Origin: Candidatus Poribacteria bacterium | Lineage (GTDB): Bacteria; Poribacteria; WGA-4E; WGA-3G | DNA: 64,000 nucleotides | NCBI GenBank assembly: GCA_022825825.1 | Contig: JAJDWA010000048.1 | Location: 44,185-108,184, forward strand | Reading direction: 5' to 3' | In this document: piece after piece, positions 25,560 to 34,747 of the stretch | How positions within the stretch are numbered: position 1 is the first letter of the stretch | How the letters are laid out: each line of letters begins with the position of its first letter | Program-made: the position numbers and the translations under genes | Notes under the pieces: model-generated | What the model was told of the DNA's origin: nothing | Database searches by the model: none | Seen by the model: the letters and a program-made list of their open reading frames with translations, nothing else

Positions 25560-26757
25560 TTTCTTTCAACTCCGTCATCTTCAATAACAGTTCATAATTT
25601 CCGTGCCACTGAACAAAGTCAGCACCACCCATAAAAGCACCATGTTTCGCTGTTCTACCGTAGTAGTGCCAGAGGTCAAAATAAAGGAATTCAATCGGTT
25701 CATCAAATGCGGTGTCGGTCAGCAATCCTTCCTCGCGGAGCGATTTCATTAATTTCTCAGCTTCCACTATTTTAAGGTTGGTGTCAGCAACAACACCTTC
25801 AGCCTCTTTATAGAATTTTTTGACCTGTGTGTTAGCATGGCATTTTAGGCATGTCTCTTTCATCGCATCTTGCCCTTGCTGATAAGTCGGGCGTTTATCG
25901 GATACAGCTGCAAATAACCAATATGAAAGCCGCTCAGTCGTATCATGTGTTACATTTAAGCCGTCTAATCCGCTCAAGTGGCATGTTACACACGTAGGTA
26001 CCGACATATCTGATGTGGTTAACGTTTTAGGTGATGTTTTGAGATTCATATCCGTTTTTTGTGCATTATAAAGGACACCATGCTTGGATTCATGATAAAT
26101 TTCAAGCTGTGAGTGGTCAGGTCCCATGTGGCATTGTCCGCAGGTCTCTGGTTCGCGTGCCAGGGCGATGGAGGAAGAATGGCGTGCATGGCAGTCGGTA
26201 CAAGTTCCGATAGAGCCATCGGCGTTCGGTTTTCCTATATCGTGACACCCTAAACACCCAACGTTAATCGCGCTTTCGCCCTCGGCAATTGCCAACCGAT
26301 TGGCAGGACGGTTTACGGCACCTTTATGATATTTTTCTGCAAAAGCAATCTGTTCGGCAGTAAAATCTCTTGCTCCTGATACCGCTGCCCATGCTGGTGC
26401 TGCATGCCGACTGCGCAAGAACTGTGTATACTCCGTTGAATGACACCCGCTGCAATTCTTTGCTGTGAGATGCTTGGCGATAGTAAAACCTCGGTGTGCT
26501 TGTGTTTCTTGGTTTTCTGCTGCTTGATGACAATCCAGGCAAGTCACACCCTGTTTGGCATGCTCACTATGCTCAAACTGATGAACGACCGCAGATGTTT
26601 CTCGACGATGGCATGTCGCGCATTTCCCTGTGGCACGCACAAAATCGGGACTGGGCTGATCTGTTTCTGTCAAAGGACGTTTCGCGTTGAATATTAAGGC
26701 AGTGACAATTAGTGCTGTCCCTAAAAAAACTGAAATAAAGATAGACCTAAATGACAT
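25522..26757 (-). CDS. Octaheme c-type cytochrome, hydroxylamine oxidoreductase-like
   Basis: 411 residues. An N-terminal hydrophobic segment (about 5-23) serves as signal or anchor, so hemes are attached in the periplasm. Eight CxxCH motifs are present: CATCH 46, CLDCH 72, CSGCH 101, CLGCH 167, CTDCH 185, CGQCH 205, CVTCH 255 and CLKCH 302 (approximate residues). CGQCHMGPDHSQLEIYHESKHG is a hallmark of the HAO family, as is the late block WHYYGRTAKHGAFMGG with QWHG. Members oxidise hydroxylamine or hydrazine, or run in reverse as nitrite reductases, depending on a cross-linked Tyr that I cannot place here. GAAGGA precedes the ATG. The membrane protein at 24744 follows in an overlap. Confidence 0.92.
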   Translation of the reverse strand: MSFRSIFISVFLGTALIVTALIFNAKRPLTETDQPSPDFVRATGKCATCHRRETSAVVHQFEHSEHAKQGVTCLDCHQAAENQETQAHRGFTIAKHLTAKNCSGCHSTEYTQFLRSRHAAPAWAAVSGARDFTAEQIAFAEKYHKGAVNRPANRLAIAEGESAINVGCLGCHDIGKPNADGSIGTCTDCHARHSSSIALAREPETCGQCHMGPDHSQLEIYHESKHGVLYNAQKTDMNLKTSPKTLTTSDMSVPTCVTCHLSGLDGLNVTHDTTERLSYWLFAAVSDKRPTYQQGQDAMKETCLKCHANTQVKKFYKEAEGVVADTNLKIVEAEKLMKSLREEGLLTDTAFDEPIEFLYFDLWHYYGRTAKHGAFMGGADFVQWHGNYELLLKMTELKEIARELRENDKRQ

Positions 26758-26861
26758 CTTGATTTTCCTTCATAAATTTGATAAAATATTTTCGCGAAAC
26801 TATTGCTTTACAAACATTTCAATTCGCATTACAAAGCCTGGAAATAACTGCAAACAGAAAT

Positions 26862-26890
26862 ATTATAGCATGCTGTAGTCGAAGTTCCAA
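26862..26890 (-). promoter_or_regulatory. Promoter of the octaheme cytochrome operon
   Basis: On the minus strand TTGGAA (26885-26890), a 17-bp spacer and a perfect TATAAT (26862-26867), about 105 bp before the ATG at 26757. Confidence 0.6.
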
Positions 26891-26946
26891 ATAAATTTGT
26901 GTCGGAGACTTACAAACTCTTATTTAGAAAGTAGAAAGGAATTTGC

Positions 26947-28566
26947 GTGGCAAGCCAACAAAAACGCCCTGTCGTTCTCATTATTCGAGATGGATGGGGC
27001 AACAATCCGTACCCTGAATTTCAGGAAGCCAACGCCGTTCATCTGGCAAAAACACCTATAGATGATTGGTTGCGGCAAAATTATCCACATGTCCAAATTC
27101 ACACCTCTGGCGAGGATGTCGGTTTACCCCCAGGCGTCATCGGCAACAGTGAAGTCGGACATCAAAATATCGGCGCAGGACGTATTGTCAATCAAGAACT
27201 TCTGCGTATCAGCAAAATGATTCGTTCCGGTGAGTTCACTCGGAACGAAACGCTTTTAGACGCTATATCTCATGTCAAAAACAGTAGGACGAATTTACAT
27301 CTCATGGGGTTAGCAAGCAATGCGGGTGTCCACAGTTCGCTTGAACACCTCTATGGCTTGCTTTCCCTTGCAAAAACTAACGGACTAAAATCTAATCAGG
27401 TCTTTATTCACAACTTCAGTGATGGACGCGATTGTCAGCCCGATCTCGGTATTCAGTTTTGTGAACAGATTGAGGCAAAAACCAAAGAGATCGGCATCGG
27501 GCAGATAGCATCAGTTATTGGTCGCTACTACGCAATGGATCGAGATGACCGATGGGAGCGAGTTGAGGTGGCGTATCGCCTTTTAACAGAAGGGGTCGGT
27601 TCGTGCGTTACCCATGCCACAGAAGCATACAGTGATTATTACAAAAATCCAGCTGATGAAAATCGCAAAGGGGATGAGTTTATTAGACCCACTGTGGTTG
27701 TCGATAAGGACGGGGAACCGCTGCCTCGAATTGCCGATGGTGATGCCGTTATCTTCTATAACTTCCGTGGTGACCGACCACGGGAACTCACCAAAGCTTT
27801 CTGTCTGGATACATTTCCTTATCAAGCAGAAGGAAAAGACGGCGTTACGCGCGAAATGGGTTTTAAACGGAATTGCAAAATAAGCGTTAAGTTTGTTACC
27901 ATGACTGAATATGAACAGGGGATGCCTGTTGAAGCAGCTGTCACAAAACCACCGAAAATGCGCCGGACGCTCGGTGCTTATGTCAGTGAAGCAGGTCTGA
28001 CGCAATTCCGATGTGCCGAAACAGAGAAGTTTCCGCACGTTACGTTCTTTTTCAATGATTACCGAGACGAGCCGTACGAAGGTGAAGAACGTCAAATCAT
28101 CGCTTCACCACGTGATGTCACTACCTACGATCAGAAACCTGAGATGTCAGCACCAGGGGTAACGGATGAGATGTTACGCCGAATTGCTTCTGGCAAATAC
28201 GATCTAATGGTTTTAAATTACGCCAATGGTGACATGGTAGGACATACAGGATCACTACCCGCCGCTATCAAAGCAGTTGAGGCAGTTGATATAGGGGTTG
28301 GAAAAATCGTTAATGCTGTTTTGGAAAAAGGCGGTGCGCTTATTGTCACTGCAGATCACGGCAACTGTGAGCAGATGATTGACCCAGAAACCGGTGGTAT
28401 TCATACAGCACACACCACGTATGATGTTGATCTTATTGTTGTGGATGATAGGTCCAAAGAACAAGAACTACGGACGGGGGGACGACTGGCAGATATTGCA
28501 CCGACAGCACTACGTCTCCTCGGTTTACCGCAACCCGCTGAAATGACAGGCGAATCCTTAATCTAA
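26947..28566 (+). CDS. gpmI: 2,3-bisphosphoglycerate-independent phosphoglycerate mutase
   Basis: 539 residues; interconverts 3- and 2-phosphoglycerate in glycolysis using two metal ions, in the cytoplasm. IRDGWG at the N-terminus supplies a metal Asp. GVIGNSEVGHQNIGAGR contains the phosphorylated Ser (residue 68). VHSSLEHL, FSDGRDCQP, GRYYAMDRD, DHGNCEQM and HTAHTT are the other family blocks. The start is GTG with AAAGGA upstream. The length is close to the usual 510-550. The prs gene follows after 71 bp in the same direction. Downstream, PRPP and sugar-nucleotide genes make this a short metabolic run. Confidence 0.97.
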   Translation: MASQQKRPVVLIIRDGWGNNPYPEFQEANAVHLAKTPIDDWLRQNYPHVQIHTSGEDVGLPPGVIGNSEVGHQNIGAGRIVNQELLRISKMIRSGEFTRNETLLDAISHVKNSRTNLHLMGLASNAGVHSSLEHLYGLLSLAKTNGLKSNQVFIHNFSDGRDCQPDLGIQFCEQIEAKTKEIGIGQIASVIGRYYAMDRDDRWERVEVAYRLLTEGVGSCVTHATEAYSDYYKNPADENRKGDEFIRPTVVVDKDGEPLPRIADGDAVIFYNFRGDRPRELTKAFCLDTFPYQAEGKDGVTREMGFKRNCKISVKFVTMTEYEQGMPVEAAVTKPPKMRRTLGAYVSEAGLTQFRCAETEKFPHVTFFFNDYRDEPYEGEERQIIASPRDVTTYDQKPEMSAPGVTDEMLRRIASGKYDLMVLNYANGDMVGHTGSLPAAIKAVEAVDIGVGKIVNAVLEKGGALIVTADHGNCEQMIDPETGGIHTAHTTYDVDLIVVDDRSKEQELRTGGRLADIAPTALRLLGLPQPAEMTGESLI

Positions 28567-28637
28567 TTGTGCCTACCGAATTTGTGCAAATATCAGCAAA
28601 ATTGTTGATGCTATAAATTTACTAAGGAGATTTTGGC

Positions 28638-29639
28638 ATGTCCATATTGATAGACCAAGACCAGCAAGTTCGCAACGATTTCAGACTATTTGCCGGACGC
28701 GCGAATCCAGCTTTGGCAAAAGAGATCGCCGCGATTATAGGCGTTGAACTGGGTAAAATTACAATCAGTCCATTTCCTAACAGCGAAACAAAAGTACAAA
28801 TTGAAGAAAGTATACGCGGTACAGATATCTACATTGTTCAACCCACGAGCGAACCCGCTAACGAAAACTTAATGGAGCTCCTCATCACGATTGATGCGAT
28901 GAAGCGGGCATCTGCAAGGCAAATCACCGCAATTATTCCCTACTTCGGATACGCCCGTCAAGATCACAAAACAACAGGGCGCGAACCAATTAGCGCAAAA
29001 CTTGTAGCAAACCTCCTAACCACTGCGGGAGCAAGTCGCGTTATGGCGATTGATCTGCACGTTCCACAGATACAGGGTTTCTTTGATATTCCGATGGATC
29101 ACCTCACTGCCCTAACGACTTTGGCAAACTATTTTCGTGAAAAACAGATTGAAAACGGAGTGATTGTTGCCCCTGATGTTGGGCGTGCTAAGCTTGCAGA
29201 AAAATACGCCAAAATTCTTCGGCTCCCGTTAGCCATCATGCACAAGCGGCGGAATGGTGCTGATGGACAAGATGTTGAATTCGTTGAACTTGTCGGCGAT
29301 GTCAAAGGTAAAACCCCGATTATCATTGACGATGAAATAGCAACAGGGGGTAGTATTTACGAACAAGCACAAGCATTGGTAGAAGCTGGTGCAGAGGCTG
29401 CTTATGTTAGTATCGCACACGCCGTTTTGGTCGGTCCTGCATTGGATAGACTAAAACATTCTTCAATTCGTGAAGTGGTTACCACTGATACAATCCCTGT
29501 TCCCGCTGAGAAACGACTTGATGGGAAGATAGAAGTGCTTTCCATTGCGCCACTGCTCGCGCAAGCCATTCTAAGGGTTCACCAACACAGATCTGTGAGT
29601 CAAGTTTTCCGTGATCAACACCTTGATTTTGCGGTATAA
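28638..29639 (+). CDS. prs: Ribose-phosphate pyrophosphokinase (PRPP synthetase)
   Basis: 333 residues; makes PRPP from ribose-5-phosphate and ATP for nucleotide, His and Trp synthesis. Family blocks are complete: FPNSETKVQIEESIRG, the YFGYARQDHKTTGREPISAK nucleotide and catalytic region, VMAIDLHVPQIQGFFDIP, and the PRPP loop IIDDEIATGGS. AAGGAG precedes the ATG at 28638. It is slightly longer than the usual 310-320, with a short extension at each end. The glycosyltransferase follows after 28 bp. Confidence 0.97.
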   Translation: MSILIDQDQQVRNDFRLFAGRANPALAKEIAAIIGVELGKITISPFPNSETKVQIEESIRGTDIYIVQPTSEPANENLMELLITIDAMKRASARQITAIIPYFGYARQDHKTTGREPISAKLVANLLTTAGASRVMAIDLHVPQIQGFFDIPMDHLTALTTLANYFREKQIENGVIVAPDVGRAKLAEKYAKILRLPLAIMHKRRNGADGQDVEFVELVGDVKGKTPIIIDDEIATGGSIYEQAQALVEAGAEAAYVSIAHAVLVGPALDRLKHSSIREVVTTDTIPVPAEKRLDGKIEVLSIAPLLAQAILRVHQHRSVSQVFRDQHLDFAV

Positions 29640-29667
29640 TCAAACATTTCGCTCCTATTGAAAACAG

Positions 29668-30780
29668 ATGATTCCTATACTTTATCTTAGCCATTGTGGA
29701 TCAGACATCGGTGGGGGCGAAAAACAACTTTTTTATTTGGTTACACATCTTGATAAAAACTATTATCAACCCATTGTCCTCTGTCCTGATGATGGTATTT
29801 TCGCTGAACAATTAAGAGAAGCAAATATCCGTACCACTATTCTGAATCTTCCGCCATGGCGAAAAGTGGTATCCCGCCTCACTCGCCGCACAGCTGCCGC
29901 TAAGTTAACCGATCTCGTAAAGAAACACAATGTCCAATTAGTCCATACCTCTGATTCGTGGCTCAATCCATATCTGTTACAAGTTAAAACCCAACTAAAC
30001 GTTCCCGTTATTTCGCATGTGCGGAATCTGCTAACACCTCAACAGGTTGCAAAGTACGCTTTTAACCAAATGAGTCATATCATTTCGATTTCTGATCAGA
30101 GTAAAGCCCCACTCGTTCGAGCAGGTGTTCTTTCTGAAAAAATTGATGTCATCTTAAACTGTGTTGATATTTCTGTTTTTCAACCTGATTCAAAAAAAAA
30201 GAGGGAGTCAGATTCGTTTATAGTTGGAATAGTAGGTAGGATTGAACCCTTCAAAAAACAGAAAACTTTTGTTGAGATAGCTCGCAAGGTTGTTCAGCAA
30301 TGTCAAAACGTTCGATTTCATATCATTGGTGCCGCACTTGATACACCTGAGCATCGCACTTATGACCATGAAGTTCGTCAACTGGTATCCCAACATAAGT
30401 TAGAGGATGTGGTCCATTTCACAGGACACCAGGACGACATGCCGCGCGCAATGCAGGAATTGGACCTATTGGTCACATTATCAGCCGGAAGTGTTATAGC
30501 CGAAGCAATGGCATCGGGAAAACCCGTTATTGGCACGCCAATCGGTAGCACATCTGAAATGATCGTAGACGGTATTACAGGATACGTTGTTCCGTTAGAC
30601 TCAATTGAGGCAATCTCAGATAGGATTGTCCAGTTGATTACAGACTCTGCTAAGTGTGAACAGATGGGAAAAGATGGGAGGAAACATGCTGAAGAAACAT
30701 TCAGCATTGAACTACATGTCCAAAAAATTCAGAACATCTATGAGAAATTGCTTGAATCTGCGGATTATAGTGAAACCTAA
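29668..30780 (+). CDS. Glycosyltransferase family 4 (GT-B fold)
   Basis: 370 residues. The N-terminal acceptor domain has an early glycine loop (HCGSDIGGGEKQ). The C-terminal donor domain has IVGRIEPFKKQKTF, FTGHQDDMPRAMQELDLLV and IAEAMASGKPVIGTPIGS, typical of GT4 enzymes that use nucleotide sugars. The first Glu of the usual E-x7-E pair is not where expected (LSAGSVIAEAMA), which may affect retaining catalysis or just reflect family variation. No membrane segment is present. The acceptor is unknown; cell-surface glycan or glycolipid synthesis is likely. Confidence 0.88.
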   Translation: MIPILYLSHCGSDIGGGEKQLFYLVTHLDKNYYQPIVLCPDDGIFAEQLREANIRTTILNLPPWRKVVSRLTRRTAAAKLTDLVKKHNVQLVHTSDSWLNPYLLQVKTQLNVPVISHVRNLLTPQQVAKYAFNQMSHIISISDQSKAPLVRAGVLSEKIDVILNCVDISVFQPDSKKKRESDSFIVGIVGRIEPFKKQKTFVEIARKVVQQCQNVRFHIIGAALDTPEHRTYDHEVRQLVSQHKLEDVVHFTGHQDDMPRAMQELDLLVTLSAGSVIAEAMASGKPVIGTPIGSTSEMIVDGITGYVVPLDSIEAISDRIVQLITDSAKCEQMGKDGRKHAEETFSIELHVQKIQNIYEKLLESADYSET

Positions 30781-31122
30781 AAATATGTGCATACTCCCTG
30801 GTAGATGCGGTTTTCTAATTGCACGCTGAGCGAGACAGATCACGTTAATTTGGTATAAGTCCTAAGCAATTAGAGTTCCACTATAATGCCGTTCTTGAGC
30901 CGCATAATCGCAGGTTACAAAAACTTTACACCTCAAAACTATCACGAAAATCGTGGCTGATAGAGTACGGGATCCTCATTATAGTGGATTCTACAATTAA
31001 CTGGACATCTGAACTGTAGGAGGGAACTCCGATTCCTGACTAACAGTGGTTTGGTCGCGATTCGGAGATCGCTCCTACAGAATATATGTCCACTTATTTA
31101 CATAATTTACTATAAACGAGTT
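30781..31122. other. Gene-free interval with repeat words
   Basis: No ORF. It begins AAATATGTGCATACTCC, CTGGTAGATGCGG, very like the start of the interval at 60804 (also just after a stop codon). It carries TTAATTTGGTATAA. Near 31024-31078 it has GGAACTCCGATTCCTGACTA and GGAGATCGCTCC, shared with 12306-12360. Confidence 0.5.
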
Positions 31123-31953
31123 TTAGCTCCAGCAGCCTTCTGTATACGCTTCACGAGCAAATAATTTCTGGCGATACGGCGTGGCACTTTCTATCCACTC
31201 CGAAGGGATTTCTTGCGTATAACGATGCGGTGGCCCCGCTTCTTTGAAGATGTCTATAGCGAAGATACGATAAAGCTGGGGGGAGTCTACGGGTTTTGCT
31301 TCTACTCCGTGGAAGATACGCGCGTCTATGTAGACCATACTCCCCGGTGGTAATTCAAGCCGTTTCTCTTCCAATTTGCGTCCAGCTTCTTCGTCAAAGT
31401 CACCTGCAAGCATGCGCTCTGGAGTTGCTTCCTTCGTAGGTGCAACCTTATGGCTGCCCGGTATAACTTTGAGATTTCGATCACCGCGTGTAAAACCGTT
31501 CGGGTAGTACAGAATCTGAATATAGTAGTTATCGCGTTCGGCAAGGTTGACCGGGTTTTCGTGCTTCCAATGGTGATGGTCCTGATGGAATTGAATTGGT
31601 CCGATCCCACGGGGTGCGATGTTGAGTGCAGAGTGACAGAAGTGGTACGCGTCGCCAATGGTTGCGCATATCAATGCCGTAATAAAAGGATCGTCAATAA
31701 GTCTGTCGCTGTACTCACGCCGTTCATTCCATGGACGAATGAAATAGGCGCGTTCCGGTTTTTCTCCGTTATTTAACGTCTCAATGTACTGACGCGTGGG
31801 TTCAAAATGTTGCGTTATCTCTTCAATTAAGCCTTCTCTGCCATCGTCAGTGAAAACATCTGGGTAAGCGATATATCCATCGTTATGGAATGAATCGATA
31901 TCTTCTTGCGAGGGTTCTGATAAGCGGAAGAGTGAATCAAGTTTGGTTGCCAT
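31123..31953 (-). CDS. Phytanoyl-CoA dioxygenase (PhyH) family protein
   Basis: 276 residues; a non-heme Fe(II)/2-oxoglutarate oxygenase by fold. The HxD pair is H123 and D125 (FHQDHH), the distal His is H215 (ARIFHGVEAKP), and an Arg a dozen residues later (LYRIF) fits the 2-oxoglutarate anchor. VIPGSHK is the usual core strand. The substrate is unknown; members act on many small metabolites. The sulfatase at 31963 lies 9 bp upstream in the same direction, so the pair is likely an operon that may process sulfated compounds. Confidence 0.92.
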   Translation of the reverse strand: MATKLDSLFRLSEPSQEDIDSFHNDGYIAYPDVFTDDGREGLIEEITQHFEPTRQYIETLNNGEKPERAYFIRPWNERREYSDRLIDDPFITALICATIGDAYHFCHSALNIAPRGIGPIQFHQDHHHWKHENPVNLAERDNYYIQILYYPNGFTRGDRNLKVIPGSHKVAPTKEATPERMLAGDFDEEAGRKLEEKRLELPPGSMVYIDARIFHGVEAKPVDSPQLYRIFAIDIFKEAGPPHRYTQEIPSEWIESATPYRQKLFAREAYTEGCWS

Positions 31954-31962
31954 AAGTTTTCC

Positions 31963-33435
31963 TCACATTCTGCTGTGTCCTTCTTGCTTAAACCTTTCCA
32001 ATAATGCCGTTAACCGTTCCACAATCTCCGGACGACTTGACCATAGGTTATCTGTTTCATAAGGATTGTCATAAATATGATATAGCTGCCCAGGCGTCCC
32101 CGGTTTTGGACCGCCATCACTGGGCGGTGGCCATCCGCCTGAACCTTGTGTACCGATAATCAATTTCCACTCGTTGTGCCGTATAGAAAAGACGCCATTG
32201 CTGGAATGATGTACGATTGCCTCGCGTAGCGCGTGTTCTGTTTCTTCACCTAACAGTGCAGGTAAGATATTACAACTGTCTTGTCCAGCGTCTTCGGGAA
32301 TATCTGATCCAACAATCGCCGCACACGTCGCCATCAGATCAGTTAGGCAGGTCAATGCATCAGTTTCAGTATTCGGTTCAATCACACCGGGCCACCTTGC
32401 GATCAAAGGTTCACGATGTCCGCCTTCCCAAATGTGAGCCTTATAGCCACGCCAGTCCCCACAAGATTTATGGTCGTAAAGATTATACGGCATAGAACTA
32501 TTATCACCACGAATTCGGTCACCAGGCAAGGCGCCGTTATCGCTTGTAACGAAAATCAGTGTATCGTCTGTTTTTCCAGTACGCTCTAACGCATCCATTA
32601 CCTCTCCGACCATCCAGTCTACTAACCAGACCAAATCGCCGCGGGGGCCTGCGTCACTCTGTTCACGGGCGAATTCTGGCACGACCTCTTCAACACACGG
32701 TTCATGCGGTGCCGAGGGCGTCAAATAAAGAAAAAACGGTTCATCCGAATCGGCTTGCCCATCAATATATTCAACAGCCTTCTGTGCAATCATTGGGTCG
32801 GCATCTTTATGTTGCCAACTTGGTGCAGTCATACCCGGTCGCCCTGTAAAATCTGGCACGCCACGGTATTCACTTGGAATTTCCACAAAAGCATCATTTT
32901 CAATAAAGCCGTAAGGCGGTTGGCATGTTGGGCAACCTGCAGTACCGTAGAAATAATCAAAACCGAGATCATTTGGACCGCCTGTCAATGGCGCGTGAAA
33001 ATCAATATGTTCTTCTAATTCACGTTTCGCATTACCCCAGGGTAGCGGTGCATCAAAATCGTAATCGTATCCTGGTTTCGTAGAAAAACCGATCCCTAAG
33101 TGCCACTTACCGACACATGCTGTGTTGTAACCTACATCTTTTAGCAAACTTGGGACTGTCAACCGTTCGGGTTCGATTAAAGCGGGTTCATATCCGTAAA
33201 GCACGCCACGTTTTAAACGACTCCGCCAACAATATCTTCCTGTTAAAACACCGTATCGGGTGGGTGTACAGACTGCAGATGGAGAATGTGCATCAGTAAA
33301 GCGAATACCTTCCTGTGCAAGTTGATCCATATTTGGGGTAGGAATTTTTGAATCGGGGTTATAGCAGCCGACATCACCGTAACCCATATCGTCTGCCATA
33401 ATAAAAACAATGTTTGGTAATTTTTGGTTGTCCAT
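31963..33435 (-). CDS. Sulfatase (arylsulfatase family)
   Basis: 490 residues. The active-site signature is C56-T-P-T-R60 (SAVCTPTRYGVLTGR), in which the Cys becomes formylglycine. N-terminal MADDMGYGD gives calcium ligands, with GKWHLG and TSDNGALPGD as further family blocks. No signal peptide is evident (MDNQKLPNIVFIMADD), so it may be cytoplasmic, unlike most sulfatases, or be exported by another route. It hydrolyses sulfate esters; the substrate is unknown. It is followed by the PhyH gene after 9 bp. Confidence 0.95.
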   Translation of the reverse strand: MDNQKLPNIVFIMADDMGYGDVGCYNPDSKIPTPNMDQLAQEGIRFTDAHSPSAVCTPTRYGVLTGRYCWRSRLKRGVLYGYEPALIEPERLTVPSLLKDVGYNTACVGKWHLGIGFSTKPGYDYDFDAPLPWGNAKRELEEHIDFHAPLTGGPNDLGFDYFYGTAGCPTCQPPYGFIENDAFVEIPSEYRGVPDFTGRPGMTAPSWQHKDADPMIAQKAVEYIDGQADSDEPFFLYLTPSAPHEPCVEEVVPEFAREQSDAGPRGDLVWLVDWMVGEVMDALERTGKTDDTLIFVTSDNGALPGDRIRGDNSSMPYNLYDHKSCGDWRGYKAHIWEGGHREPLIARWPGVIEPNTETDALTCLTDLMATCAAIVGSDIPEDAGQDSCNILPALLGEETEHALREAIVHHSSNGVFSIRHNEWKLIIGTQGSGGWPPPSDGGPKPGTPGQLYHIYDNPYETDNLWSSRPEIVERLTALLERFKQEGHSRM

Positions 33436-33469
33436 ATTACACCAATAGGGAATAATGGTAGTAAAACCC

Positions 33470-34573
33470 CTACTGTAATTTCTCCTTTAATTCTGCAAGC
33501 TCTTTGTCAATTGCTTCGTCTTCCGCGTAATTTGCAAATTCACGATGTAATTTCATGTCCTTAAATTCAACATCTACTTCGGACGCTGCTTTTGCTAATG
33601 CTGCGGCTTCAGTAACGTTTTGCCCCATCTTCTTAAGAATGTCAAAAGCTTTATTATCTTGAAGTTCAGTCAATGTTTGTCGGAGATGGTCATGTGCGTC
33701 AACGTTTCTATGTTGTGCAATAACAACATCCCTTTCCCGCTGTGTCTGCTGTGTTTTTTGCTGGAGCGTGTCAAGAAGTGTTGTGAGATGTTCGACTGTC
33801 TTTTTCTGTTCTTCCCACTGTTCTTTATATCCGTTTGCGATTTGTCTATATTCATTTCGTTGTGCGAGGTCTTCCCTTGCTAAATCTTCACGTCCCGCCT
33901 TAAGTGAGATGACAGCCCGTTCTTCACATTTTTCTGCTTGTGCCATTGCTCCATCATGGGCATTTTGAAACTGTTTTTCTATTCCAATTGATGCGTCAAC
34001 TTTTTGCTTTGCTTCTGAAAAACGATTTGTAATTTCCATGATTACATCCTCTAATATCTTTTCCAGATCAGTTTCTTTATCTATTTTTTCATCTTCGGAG
34101 ACAATTTCGATTTGAGGAGAGTCGAGTTTAATAACAACAGTTTTCGCAAGTTTATCACCCATTCGCTGTCTGCCTTTTCCTAAGGCGAATAACCAGTCAA
34201 TAGGTTGAAATATGGCAGCAAAACGACGGACGAACGCATCTTTATAGTTGGCTTGTTCTCCATCCTTCAAACGAACTATTTTAAGAGATAATAATCGCTT
34301 TCCAAATCCTCCCCCATCTTCACGCCCATCCATAAAAAAATAACCATACATCCACAACAAAATGCTTAGAACAAAGAAGGTAGTTGTTGCGGGATCATCA
34401 CCAAACATCATATATTCGTCAAAATCAGTGAACATTACAGATTGTAAAAGTCCTATTAGCCATAACACGCCCTGGCAGAACCCCAAGAAACCGATGTCCA
34501 GCAAAAACGCACCTAACCTTGCCCAACGAGATGCCAATTTAAACTTTTCTCCAACGATTCTTATGATTGACAT
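33470..34573 (-). CDS. RDD membrane domain fused to PspA/IM30-like coiled coil (copy 1)
   Basis: 367 residues. Residues about 1-155 are an RDD domain: ASRWARLGAFLLDIGFLG, hydrophobic segments, KRLLSLKIVRLKDGE, and RQRMGDKLAKTVVIKL at its end. About 170-360 is a long charged coiled coil with PspA-family features (KVDASIGIEKQFQNAH, LKAGREDLAREDLAQRNEY, QWEEQKKTVEHLTTLLDTL). PspA proteins belong to the ESCRT-III-like membrane remodelling family and are normally peripheral; here an RDD anchor is built in. There is a tandem paralogue at 34748. Function in membrane stress is inferred. Confidence 0.85.
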   Translation of the reverse strand: MSIIRIVGEKFKLASRWARLGAFLLDIGFLGFCQGVLWLIGLLQSVMFTDFDEYMMFGDDPATTTFFVLSILLWMYGYFFMDGREDGGGFGKRLLSLKIVRLKDGEQANYKDAFVRRFAAIFQPIDWLFALGKGRQRMGDKLAKTVVIKLDSPQIEIVSEDEKIDKETDLEKILEDVIMEITNRFSEAKQKVDASIGIEKQFQNAHDGAMAQAEKCEERAVISLKAGREDLAREDLAQRNEYRQIANGYKEQWEEQKKTVEHLTTLLDTLQQKTQQTQRERDVVIAQHRNVDAHDHLRQTLTELQDNKAFDILKKMGQNVTEAAALAKAASEVDVEFKDMKLHREFANYAEDEAIDKELAELKEKLQ

Positions 34574-34747
34574 TATTGCAACTCCGTGATTTCAATACAT
34601 TTTGGTTGGTACGGTAATGAATTGCACGACCACAAATCTGTTACAAAAAGAAAAAATGTATAGAGGATACAAATATAAAGAGGTGATTGATATTGTCTAA
34701 TGTTCTAAATCAAAGCATGTCAAATTGTAATTTTTGGACGGTGGATA

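Noticed and set aside
27583..28095. 170-codon minus-strand ORF opposite gpmI
   Set aside because: Antisense to a complete, well-conserved enzyme; no family motif and no ribosome site.
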